From: Caminibacter pacificus
GTDB taxonomy: Bacteria > Campylobacterota > Campylobacteria > Campylobacterales > Nautiliaceae
Assembly (NCBI RefSeq): GCF_003752135.1
Contig: NZ_RJVK01000001.1
Location: 62,001-126,000 of the forward strand
Direction: 5' to 3'
DNA length: 64,000 nucleotides
Under the pieces are notes generated by a model. That model searched no databases. It worked only from the letters and a program-made list of their open reading frames with translations, and was not told where the DNA came from. Below are positions 26,095 through 34,315 of the stretch, in pieces; position 1 is the first letter of the stretch, and each line of letters starts with the position of its first letter. The position numbers and the translations under genes are program-made.

Positions 26095-26953
26095 ACTTAT
26101 ATGGATTGATGCCGTAGGATGTAACGGGTGCAGTCATTCTTTTTTTAATTATCCGGAATTTAAGGAAATATTTAAAAAAATCGAGCTACTTTACCATCCT
26201 TTAATCGATACTGAAGAATTTAAAATTCAAGATTGCGATATTTTGGTTATAGAGGGTGCTTTAAAATCCAATTTTACAAGACTCGGTTATGAGCTTCATA
26301 ATTTAATTACTTCACTTTTTTCTTCGGCAAAAAAAGTTATTGCTCTTGGAACGTGTGCGGTTTATGGTGGAATGTTTGGTGAAGGAATTGTTTATAACAA
26401 AGAATCTCACGGTAAATTTTATAAATGTAAAGAAAAAGTAATCAATATTCCCGGATGTCCGGCACATCCTGAGTGGCTTGCATATGTGCTAAATATGATT
26501 ATAGAGAATAAAAAAATAGATTTGGACTCTGAAAATAGACCTCTTGAAACATTTTCTTATACTTCTCATATGGGGTGTATACGTAACGAATATTTCGAGT
26601 GGAAAATAGACGCAGAGAGTTTCGGTACGAAAGAAGGGTGTTTATATTATTTTCAAGGATGTCAAGGACCTTTTACTCATAGTAGTTGTAATAAAATACT
26701 TTGGAACGAAGTAAATTCCAAACCTCGTGCCGGGACTCCGTGTTTCGGTTGTACGGAAAGTACGTTTCCTAAAAAAAATCTTTTTAAAACCGAAACGTTT
26801 ATGGGAATTCCGGCTAATTTACCGCTTGGTGTTAGCAAAAGAGCATATTTAACACTTGCCGGAGTTGCAAAAAGCCTTAAAAATGAACGATTAAATAAAC
26901 CTTTAATAGAATATGGGGATTGTGATGAAAATAACACAAAAAATAGTAAATAA
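26078..26953 (+). CDS. HupU-like [NiFe] hydrogenase small subunit (cytoplasmic, sensory type)
   Basis: A 291-aa small subunit with no Tat signal peptide, unlike HydA, so it acts in the cytoplasm. The proximal cluster ligands are in VGCNGCSH (Cys15, Cys18), GTCAVYGG and NIPGCPAHPEW; medial and distal cluster cysteines follow (HMGCIRNE ... GCLYYFQGCQGP ... CNKILW ... GTPCFGCTESTFP). It falls in the group 2 hydrogenases (HupUV/HoxBC-like). It overlaps the TetR gene by 17 nt and the large-subunit gene by 29 nt. Confidence 0.85.
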   Translation: MHSKPKLIWIDAVGCNGCSHSFFNYPEFKEIFKKIELLYHPLIDTEEFKIQDCDILVIEGALKSNFTRLGYELHNLITSLFSSAKKVIALGTCAVYGGMFGEGIVYNKESHGKFYKCKEKVINIPGCPAHPEWLAYVLNMIIENKKIDLDSENRPLETFSYTSHMGCIRNEYFEWKIDAESFGTKEGCLYYFQGCQGPFTHSSCNKILWNEVNSKPRAGTPCFGCTESTFPKKNLFKTETFMGIPANLPLGVSKRAYLTLAGVAKSLKNERLNKPLIEYGDCDENNTKNSK

Positions 26954-28082
26954 AATTGAAGGCGAAGCCAATCTTAAAATATACGGAGAAGATATTGTAG
27001 ATTTTGTCGAAATAGAGTTTTGGCAATATAGGGGGATTGAAAATTATTTGGTAGGGCGTCATTATATGGATGCACTTGTAATAAATCCTCGTATTTGCGG
27101 TATTTGCGGTCATTCGCATTTATTGGCAAGTGCCAAAGTTATCGAACAAGCGTTTGGTTTGGAAGTTTCTAAAAAAGCAGAAATTTTAAGAGATATAACA
27201 GTCGGTCTTGAGATTATTCAAAATCACCTCAAATGGTTTTACGTAACGCTTTTTCCGACTCGAATTAAAGATAGGAAATTTATGTTTAAAGGTCTTGATA
27301 TCGCAAGAGAAGCTTCTAAAATTATTGCGTTAATAGCAGGTCAGTTTCCACATAATTCGTATATTGTTCCGGGTGGAGTTACTTGTGATTTGACTAATCT
27401 TGAAGTTTTTAAAATAAAGGATATGTTAAAACATTTAAAAGAGAATATAGAAAAAAACGTCGTAGATGAAAACGGAAAAAGTGAAGATTTGGAAACTTTT
27501 TTTGAAGATTTGCCAAAAGAGATAGGAAAAAGCTTAGGTAGATTCTTGGTCCTTGGGAATAATCTTTATTTTGAAACTAACGGAGATATTACAAAAATTG
27601 ATGAAGAAAAAAATTCTTCATTAAGTAAAAATGTTTTTTATAAAAATAGGCTTGTGGAAGTCGGGTCTTTAGCGAGAAATCTTTTTAACGAAAAAGTGCG
27701 CGAAAAATACGAAATATATTCAGATAGTATTTATACGAGAGTTTTTTCTCGTATTTACGAGGTATATTTGGTTATTGATTATTTATTGAAAATAGTTAAT
27801 GATATAGATGTATTGGAGCCTTCTTATATAAAATATAATAAGAAAAGCGGTAAAGGTAAAATCGCAATAGAAGCACCAAGAGGAAGTTTGATTCATGAAA
27901 TTGAAATAGATGATGAAGTTATAAGAAAATATAATATCATAGTACCTACACAGTTTAATCTCTCTTCGTCTTCAAAAGAAAATCCTTCTGCGGCACAAGC
28001 AGCCATGATGGGCGAAAAAACAGAATATATCGACACGATTTTTAAATGTTTCGATATTTGTGCCGTTTGTGTGTCTCATTAG
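26925..28082 (+). CDS. HupV-like [NiFe] hydrogenase large subunit without a cleavable tail
   Basis: A 385-aa large subunit. The Ni-Fe ligand motifs are RICGICGHSH (N-terminal) and DICAVCVSH (C-terminal). The protein ends exactly at the C-terminal histidine, so it has no extension for a maturation protease. That is typical of H2-sensing regulatory hydrogenases and contrasts with HydB in the same window. It is shorter than catalytic large subunits. The start at 26925 was preferred to 26913 because GGGG lies 8 nt upstream and MKITQKIVNKIEGEA matches family N-termini. It is probably an H2 sensor; a low-activity uptake enzyme is the alternative. Confidence 0.85.
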   Translation: MKITQKIVNKIEGEANLKIYGEDIVDFVEIEFWQYRGIENYLVGRHYMDALVINPRICGICGHSHLLASAKVIEQAFGLEVSKKAEILRDITVGLEIIQNHLKWFYVTLFPTRIKDRKFMFKGLDIAREASKIIALIAGQFPHNSYIVPGGVTCDLTNLEVFKIKDMLKHLKENIEKNVVDENGKSEDLETFFEDLPKEIGKSLGRFLVLGNNLYFETNGDITKIDEEKNSSLSKNVFYKNRLVEVGSLARNLFNEKVREKYEIYSDSIYTRVFSRIYEVYLVIDYLLKIVNDIDVLEPSYIKYNKKSGKGKIAIEAPRGSLIHEIEIDDEVIRKYNIIVPTQFNLSSSSKENPSAAQAAMMGEKTEYIDTIFKCFDICAVCVSH

Positions 28083-28122
28083 AAAAAATTATCTAAAATA
28101 TTAAAAAAATATTAATTTTTCC

Positions 28123-28150
28123 TTGCTTTTTGATAATTTTTTATTATAAA
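28123..28150 (+). promoter_or_regulatory. Candidate promoter of the hyd operon
   Basis: TTGCTT (28123-28128) and TATAAA (28145-28150) are separated by 16 nt and lie 36 nt upstream of the hydA start. They fit a housekeeping-type promoter in the 103-nt gap after the HupV-like gene. Confidence 0.45.
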
Positions 28151-28185
28151 ATAATGATGAATGAATTCTAATTCGGAGGAAGACG

Positions 28186-29319
28186 ATGAATGATGCACTT
28201 ATGAAACAAATGAAAGAGAGAATTGAAGCTCTTAAAAAGCTTCCGGGAGTTGGAAGCAAATCGATTAAAGATGTACTTGAAGAGAACGGATTTACAAGAA
28301 GAGATTTTCTAAAATGGTCAGCTGCAATGGCAGCAATGTTAGGACTTCCAGCATCATTTGCTCCGGTAGTGGCAGAAGCTGCTGAGGTAAGTGACAGACT
28401 TCCAGTGGTATGGCTACACTTGGCAGAGTGTACTGGTTGTAGTGAAAGTTTGCTAAGAACGGATGCTCCTACAATTGACGATTTGATTTTTAACTACATC
28501 AATCTTCAATATCATGACACTATTATGGCTGCTGCGGGATGGCAAGCAGAAGAAAACTATGAAGAAGCACTTGAAAAATTTGCAGGAAGATTTATCTTAT
28601 GTGTAGAAGGTGGTGTTCCTACAAAAGACGGTGGAGAATATTTAACAATCGGACCTGAAGCTGAAACAGGGCTTGCAAAACTTAAAAGAACTGCAAGCAA
28701 AGCCGCTGCAATTATTGCTGTTGGTACTTGTAGTAGTTTCGGTGGTATCCAAGCTGCATATCCAAATCCTACAGGAACAGTTGGAATCAATAAAGTATTA
28801 AACAAACCTGTAATTAATGTACCCGGATGTCCTCCAAGTGCAAAAAATATTGTAGGTACAATAGTTTATGTGATTCTTTACGGACAATTACCTGCTGTTG
28901 ATAACTTCAACAGACCTAAATGGGCATACGGACTTAGAATCCATGACCTATGTGAAAGAAGAGGTCATTTCGACGCAGGTGAATTCGTAGAACAATTCGG
29001 TGATGCAGGAGCTGAAAACGGATTCTGTTTATATAAAGTAGGATGTAAAGGTCCATATACTTTCAACAACTGTAGTAGAGAAAGATTCAATCAACATACT
29101 TCATGGCCTGTTCAAGCGGGACACGGATGTATCGGATGTAGTGAGCCTGATTTCTGGGATAGTATGGCACCGTATGAAGAGCCTCTTGCAAATAAAAAAT
29201 TTATGTCGGTAGATGCTGACGCTACTGCTGATAAAGTAGGTATCACAATCTTAACAGTAGCTGGTGTAGCGATTGCAGCACATGCAGCACTAAGCGCAAT
29301 TAAAAATCCTAAGGAGTAA
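28186..29319 (+). CDS. hydA: HydA, small subunit of membrane-bound uptake [NiFe] hydrogenase
   Basis: A 377-aa exported small subunit with a late Tat motif (TRRDFLKWSAAMAAMLG, about residues 37-53) after a long N-terminal region, typical of group 1 hydrogenases of Campylobacterota. Cluster ligands include AECTGCSES, GTCSSFGG, VPGCPPSA, CERRGHF and GHGCIGCSEPDFWD. A C-terminal hydrophobic helix (GITILTVAGVAIAAHAAL) anchors it to the membrane. It passes electrons from H2 oxidation to cytochrome b HydC and menaquinone. AGGAGG-like sequence precedes the ATG, and hydB follows after 3 nt. Confidence 0.96.
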   Translation: MNDALMKQMKERIEALKKLPGVGSKSIKDVLEENGFTRRDFLKWSAAMAAMLGLPASFAPVVAEAAEVSDRLPVVWLHLAECTGCSESLLRTDAPTIDDLIFNYINLQYHDTIMAAAGWQAEENYEEALEKFAGRFILCVEGGVPTKDGGEYLTIGPEAETGLAKLKRTASKAAAIIAVGTCSSFGGIQAAYPNPTGTVGINKVLNKPVINVPGCPPSAKNIVGTIVYVILYGQLPAVDNFNRPKWAYGLRIHDLCERRGHFDAGEFVEQFGDAGAENGFCLYKVGCKGPYTFNNCSRERFNQHTSWPVQAGHGCIGCSEPDFWDSMAPYEEPLANKKFMSVDADATADKVGITILTVAGVAIAAHAALSAIKNPKE

Positions 29320-29322
29320 TAG

Positions 29323-31059
29323 ATGGCTAAAAGAGTAGTAATTGACCCGATTACAAGAATTGAAGGGCACTTAAGAGTAGAGGTTGTTTTGGATGAAAAC
29401 AACGTAATTAAAGACGCGTATTCTTCTGCGACATTATGGAGAGGTATCGAAGTAATTCTAAAAGGAAGAGACCCGAGAGACGCAGGTTTTATGACACAAA
29501 GAATTTGTGGTGTTTGTACTTATTCACATTATAAAGCAGGTATCACTGCTGTTGAGAACGCTCTTGGTATCGAGCCGCCTCTAAATGCGAAACTTACAAG
29601 AACATTACTTGATTTCGCACTATTTTTCCATGACCATATCGTACACTTTTATCAACTTCATGCACTTGACTGGGTTGATATTATCAGTGCGCTTAAAGCG
29701 GACCCTAAAAAAGCGAGTGAAGAAGCTTTCAAATATGTTCCGAAAGGTTATGAACCTATCGCAACAGGTGAAGATCATCTAAGAGAAGTTCAAAAAAGAG
29801 TAGCTAAATTTGCTGAAAAAGGTGACTTAGGACCATTCAAAAATGCATATTGGGGTCACCAAACAATGAGATTTACTCCGGAACAAAACCTAATTGCACT
29901 TTCTCACTACCTAAAAACACTTGAAATGCAAAGAATTGCCGCTCAAATGATGGCAATTTTCGGTGGTAAAAACCCACATCCGCAAAGTTTAACCGTAGGT
30001 GGTGTTACTTGTGTTATGGATTTACAAGACCCTGCAAGACTTGCTGAGTATATGACTAAATTTAAAGAACTTGCAGATTATACAAACAGAGCATACTATG
30101 CCGACATCGTAATGGCAGCTGCTGCTTATGGTAACGAGCCGAGCGTCGTACAAAAAAATAACTTAGGTAACTACCTAACATACAGAACTATGCAAACAAG
30201 TGCTAACTCTTGGTTATTTGACGCTTGCGGTTATATTAAAGATTTCGATTTAAGCAAATTCTATGAAATAGATGAAAGCAAAATCGAAGAAGACGTAACT
30301 CACTCTTGGTACAAAGATACAGGATTCAGACATCCGTATAACGGTGAGACTGTTCCTGAATATACAGGATACGTAGACGGTGAAAGTATTAACGGTGAAG
30401 GAAAACTTGTTCATACAAAAGTTGCGAATCCGGAAGGAAAATATTCTTGGATTAAATCTCCAAGATACAATAAAGAACCTATGGAAGTTGGTCCTCTTGC
30501 ATGTATGGTTGTTAACTATGCAAAAGGAAATGAAAAAGTTAGAAAAGTTGTTGATGAGTTCTTAGCTCAAACTGGTCTTCCTGCTGAAGCGTTATTTACG
30601 ACTCTTGGAAGAACTGCGGCAAGAATGCTTCAAACTAAAACAATTGCTGATTACGGTCTTGAAGCATTTAACAACTTAGTAGAAAACCTAAAAGTAGATA
30701 AAACTACAGTAACACCTTATGTAATTGATAAAAACAAAGAATACAAAGGTAGATTTATCGGTGACGTTCCAAGAGGAATGCTAAGCCATTGGTGTAGAAT
30801 TAAAGACGGTAAAATTGAAAACTGGCAAGCTGTAGTTCCTTCAACTTGGAATGCAGGTCCTGTAGACGGTAACGGTAAAAAAGGTGCTTATGAAGTTAAC
30901 CTAATCGGTATGAAACTTGCAGATCCGACTAAACCTCTTGAAGTTATCAGAAATATTCACTCTTACGACCCATGTATTGCTTGTGCGGTTCACGTAATGG
31001 ACGTAAAAGGTAAAAAACTTGGTGAATTCAAAGTAGACCCACTTTACGGTGCATGCTAA
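29323..31059 (+). CDS. hydB: HydB, large catalytic subunit of uptake [NiFe] hydrogenase
   Basis: A 578-aa subunit carrying the Ni-Fe(CN)2CO centre. The N-terminal motif is RICGVCTYSH and the C-terminal one DPCIACAVH, followed by a 21-residue extension (VMDVKGKKLGEFKVD...) that the protease HydD would remove after maturation. It oxidises H2 in the periplasm, exported together with HydA through Tat. The start lies 3 nt after hydA behind AAGGAG. Confidence 0.97.
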   Translation: MAKRVVIDPITRIEGHLRVEVVLDENNVIKDAYSSATLWRGIEVILKGRDPRDAGFMTQRICGVCTYSHYKAGITAVENALGIEPPLNAKLTRTLLDFALFFHDHIVHFYQLHALDWVDIISALKADPKKASEEAFKYVPKGYEPIATGEDHLREVQKRVAKFAEKGDLGPFKNAYWGHQTMRFTPEQNLIALSHYLKTLEMQRIAAQMMAIFGGKNPHPQSLTVGGVTCVMDLQDPARLAEYMTKFKELADYTNRAYYADIVMAAAAYGNEPSVVQKNNLGNYLTYRTMQTSANSWLFDACGYIKDFDLSKFYEIDESKIEEDVTHSWYKDTGFRHPYNGETVPEYTGYVDGESINGEGKLVHTKVANPEGKYSWIKSPRYNKEPMEVGPLACMVVNYAKGNEKVRKVVDEFLAQTGLPAEALFTTLGRTAARMLQTKTIADYGLEAFNNLVENLKVDKTTVTPYVIDKNKEYKGRFIGDVPRGMLSHWCRIKDGKIENWQAVVPSTWNAGPVDGNGKKGAYEVNLIGMKLADPTKPLEVIRNIHSYDPCIACAVHVMDVKGKKLGEFKVDPLYGAC

Positions 31060-31069
31060 GGAGGCACAA

Positions 31070-31762
31070 ATGAAATTCTTAAAAACAATGGGAGAGTATC
31101 TCGGCGGGATTGAATTCTCTGCCGGATACAGATGGCAACACTGGATAAGAGCTATTTCTATATTTGCTCTTATCGCAACAGGATTTTATATTGCAAATCC
31201 TTTTATTACATACGCAAACGTATCTCCTGAGCCGACAAGATTTTTGCAAGCTCAGATTAGAGAATGGCATATTATTTTCGGTTTTGCGATGATAGGTGCC
31301 GTTTTATATAAAACATTTTTCTTCTTCTTTTTCAGAGAAGGAAAATATGAAAGATTATCCATCCTGGATGCTTTTAACATTAAACTAATGTTAGAGCAAG
31401 TAGGATATTATTTATTAATCAACAAACACCCACACACAAAAGGTGTTTATAATCCGTTACAATTTTGGGCGTATACTATGCTTTACGTATTCTTTTACGG
31501 TATTATTATCACAGGGCTTGCATTATACGCCGAAGTTTATCATAACGGTCTTGGAGGAGCTTTATATCCTTTAGCAAAAGCGGTTGAGAGCTTTTTTGGC
31601 GGTCTTGCGTATGTTAGACTTTGGCATCATATTTTTATGTGGGCTATTATTATCGTAGTATTTATCCACATCTATATGGCCGTATATAACGCAGTATTTG
31701 GCAAAAACGGTGGAATGGACGCAATTTTCTCAGGTATGAAATGGGAAAAAGAAGAACATTAA
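31070..31762 (+). CDS. hydC: HydC, membrane cytochrome b subunit of hydrogenase
   Basis: A 230-aa dihaem cytochrome b with about four transmembrane helices and conserved histidines (YRWQHWIRA, REWHIIFGFA, VRLWHHIFMWAIII, FIHIYMAVYNAVFG). It transfers electrons from HydA to menaquinone. The start at 31070 has AAGGAGG at the right spacing; the frame open from 31049 would start inside hydB without a good ribosome site. Confidence 0.94.
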   Translation: MKFLKTMGEYLGGIEFSAGYRWQHWIRAISIFALIATGFYIANPFITYANVSPEPTRFLQAQIREWHIIFGFAMIGAVLYKTFFFFFFREGKYERLSILDAFNIKLMLEQVGYYLLINKHPHTKGVYNPLQFWAYTMLYVFFYGIIITGLALYAEVYHNGLGGALYPLAKAVESFFGGLAYVRLWHHIFMWAIIIVVFIHIYMAVYNAVFGKNGGMDAIFSGMKWEKEEH

Positions 31763-31786
31763 TTTATTTTTCCCCTTTTGGGGAAT

Positions 31787-31836
31787 AAAGTGAAAAATGA
31801 AAAACGAATAAAACTTCTTTTTTCACTTTTCACTTT
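31787..31836 (+). repeat. Long hairpin of GTGAAA-type sequence between hydC and hydD
   Basis: The arm AAAGTGAAAAATGAAAAA (31787-31804) pairs with 31818-31836 (TTTTTTCACTTTTCACTTT) over about 17 bp with one mismatch. A smaller CCCC-TTTT-GGGG hairpin precedes it at about 31772-31783. Neither is followed by a proper T-run on the plus strand, so processing or stabilisation of the hydABC messenger is as likely as termination. Confidence 0.5.
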
Positions 31837-31866
31837 ACATTCTTCACTTAAACTCGAAAGGTTGTT

Positions 31867-32454
31867 ATGAAAATATTAGTTCTTGGTATAGGGAATATAT
31901 TATTCGGAGACGAAGGAATCGGCGTTCATATGGTTAACTATTTGGATGAAAAATATAATTTTAAAGGTCCTCATCAAGTTGATTTGATAGACGGCGGAAC
32001 ACTTGCGCAAAGATTGATTCCTATAATAGTGGAATACGATAAAGTATTTATATTTGATACCGTTGATGTTGATGAAGGAGAAATAGGCGATGTCTATTTT
32101 TTTGATTTTTTGGAAGTTCCGGAGTGTGTGAGTTGGCAGGGAAGCGCTCATGAAGTGGAAATGCTTCAAACTCTTGAAATGATACATATGATGGGTGATT
32201 TACCGGAAACTAAAATAATCGGTGTAGTTCCTTATGTAATCGGAGAAGATACTACTTTTACAATTACCGAACCGGTAAAAAAAGCCGCAAAACTAATGGA
32301 AAAAATTTTAATAGACGAGCTTAAAAAATTGGGAGTCGAAATAGAAGTGAAAAATCCTGATGTCGATTTACAAGAAATAGCGAGAATTTCTTATAAAAAA
32401 GGCGTACCTGAAGAATCGCTAAGAGGTTATGAAGCTATGAAGGATATGCAATGA
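31867..32454 (+). CDS. hydD: HydD, hydrogenase maturation endopeptidase
   Basis: A 195-aa protease of the HyaD/HupD family that cleaves the C-terminal extension of HydB once nickel is inserted. The N-terminus ILVLGIGNILFGDEGIGVHMV has the nickel-binding glutamate; DLIDGGT and SAHEVEMLQTLEM carry the other metal-binding regions. Its stop overlaps the hydE start by 4 nt (ATGA). The HupV-like subunit in this window lacks a tail and should not be a substrate. Confidence 0.94.
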   Translation: MKILVLGIGNILFGDEGIGVHMVNYLDEKYNFKGPHQVDLIDGGTLAQRLIPIIVEYDKVFIFDTVDVDEGEIGDVYFFDFLEVPECVSWQGSAHEVEMLQTLEMIHMMGDLPETKIIGVVPYVIGEDTTFTITEPVKKAAKLMEKILIDELKKLGVEIEVKNPDVDLQEIARISYKKGVPEESLRGYEAMKDMQ

Positions 32455-34190
32455 TATTAAAATTTGTATTCGAAACTCCTTCAAGAGCCGGAATTATTGA
32501 AAAAATTTCAAAAAGAGTTGCGAAAAAAGTCGGAGTCAAAATAGGATTTGATAGAGATTTGGAAAATATTTACGCTTACATCGAAGGGGACGAAAAAGAT
32601 ATCGAAAGTTTTTCAAGAGAACTTGCTAACGAACTTCCTTTATCAATATTTTTAAAATCATTAAACGCCGAAGTTGTCGAAGAGTTTAGAGATGAAAAAA
32701 TTGATGAATTTCCTAATATTTCATTACCTCCTTGTCCTAAATGTTTAAGAGAATTTAAAGATATAAATAGCGAATATTACTTGGATATTTTTCATCATTG
32801 CGAAGTGTGCGGATATGACGTGAGAGAAAAAGCTGATATTCAAAATCCAAAAGAGTTTTTTTCAGCACTTGTTAAAAAGTTAAAAGAAAATGGAAAAATT
32901 ACCGTTCAAACGATGAACGGAGCTTATGAATTGTCTCAAAATTTAGAAGAAGCTCAAATCGTGGCGGCTAAAGATTTGGCAAGTATTGCAAAATATTTTA
33001 TGGCTTTTGAAGGTGATGCAAAAGCGCTTGCGAGTATAGAAAAACCTCTTGTTAAATTAAAAACGAATCTTGAATTTAAAAAAACATTCGGTCTTTCTAT
33101 TCCTGCATTTGACGTAAAACTTCCCGATTGTTTGGTTTTAGAAGCGATTTTCGAGCTTGGAGATTTTGATATTTTAGGGCTTAAAAAATGCGATAATCCT
33201 CAAGATTTAGCTTTTGATGTTGCGGTCGAAAAGACTCCTATGGCAGTTGTTACGGATTCAGTGAAAAAAGATATTTTGTTATATGATGGAGATAGAGGAA
33301 TTATTCCTACGTTTGAAAAAGCACAATTAAGCGGAATTTTAGGGGTTCATAAACAATACGGAGCTTATAGCGACCAAAAGAGAAGTATTATTGATAATAA
33401 AAATTTTCCTAATTTTGAAAAAAAAGAAGCTAAACCCGCTTTTGCAGGATTTTACGGAGTATTAAGTCAATGGGAATTGGAAGAAAAAAATATTATGGGA
33501 TTTTGTTTTTATAAAGAAGATGAGAGTAAAATTTTTATCAATTCTCCGAAATTCGGTCTTGTGGAGTATATCGATTTTATATTTAAGTTTGAAAATTTCG
33601 AAGAAATTTTTGCATTGATTAGTGCAATGAACGATACCGGCAAAAAATTAATTCAAAACTTCGCAAAAAGAGAACCCGAACTATTCGAGAAAGCTCTAAA
33701 AGCGGATATTTCAAGTGATAAAAACGGAATTTATTATTTATGGGGATTAATTGGGGTGGTTTTAGGATTTGCCGATAATGTAGAAAATGCAGCCGATAAA
33801 CTTTTGAAGTATGCTAACGAAGCAATGACAAAAAAAGGTCCTCGGATAGACTATAAAATGAACGGAAATAATTTGGATCCTCTTTGGGCTATAAGAACGG
33901 CTATGAGTTTTCATATGGCAGGAGTGGATAATTATCTTTTAAGCTATGGTGTTATTGAAAGTTTTGCCGAATTTTTAAGTAATAATTACGACCAAGTAAA
34001 TAAGGAAACTCCTCTTGATGGTGCTATAATCGTAGGAGATTTGTTTGAAGGTGAATTTTTAAATAAAATTTACAGTTATATCGATAAAAATTACAAAGTT
34101 TATACGCCAAAAGCATTGCCTATTAGCGGTGCTATTGAAGCATACGGAAGTTTGGTTATTAATTCGAATTTGGAAAAAAATAATAAATAA
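32451..34190 (+). CDS. hydE: HydE, hydrogenase accessory protein with HypF-like zinc motif
   Basis: A 579-aa cytoplasmic protein corresponding to HydE of Wolinella/Campylobacter hyd operons, where it is needed for active hydrogenase. The N-terminal ~90 residues resemble an acylphosphatase-like domain and are followed by a zinc finger CPKCLREF ... CEVCGYDV like that of HypF. The rest shows weak HypF-type features (YDGDRGIIPTFEKAQLSGILGVHKQYG). The biochemical role is not established. It overlaps hydD by 4 nt. Confidence 0.85.
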   Translation: MILKFVFETPSRAGIIEKISKRVAKKVGVKIGFDRDLENIYAYIEGDEKDIESFSRELANELPLSIFLKSLNAEVVEEFRDEKIDEFPNISLPPCPKCLREFKDINSEYYLDIFHHCEVCGYDVREKADIQNPKEFFSALVKKLKENGKITVQTMNGAYELSQNLEEAQIVAAKDLASIAKYFMAFEGDAKALASIEKPLVKLKTNLEFKKTFGLSIPAFDVKLPDCLVLEAIFELGDFDILGLKKCDNPQDLAFDVAVEKTPMAVVTDSVKKDILLYDGDRGIIPTFEKAQLSGILGVHKQYGAYSDQKRSIIDNKNFPNFEKKEAKPAFAGFYGVLSQWELEEKNIMGFCFYKEDESKIFINSPKFGLVEYIDFIFKFENFEEIFALISAMNDTGKKLIQNFAKREPELFEKALKADISSDKNGIYYLWGLIGVVLGFADNVENAADKLLKYANEAMTKKGPRIDYKMNGNNLDPLWAIRTAMSFHMAGVDNYLLSYGVIESFAEFLSNNYDQVNKETPLDGAIIVGDLFEGEFLNKIYSYIDKNYKVYTPKALPISGAIEAYGSLVINSNLEKNNK

Positions 34191-34315
34191 TTTTAAATTT
34201 AATACAATTTTAATCCTATTTATTTATAATTCAAATGCAAAAAGCTTTTTCATTTTTTCTCCTTTTTTATTTTTCCCTCCTTTTGTTGTAAAATTACTTC
34301 TAAAAAAGGCAAAAC

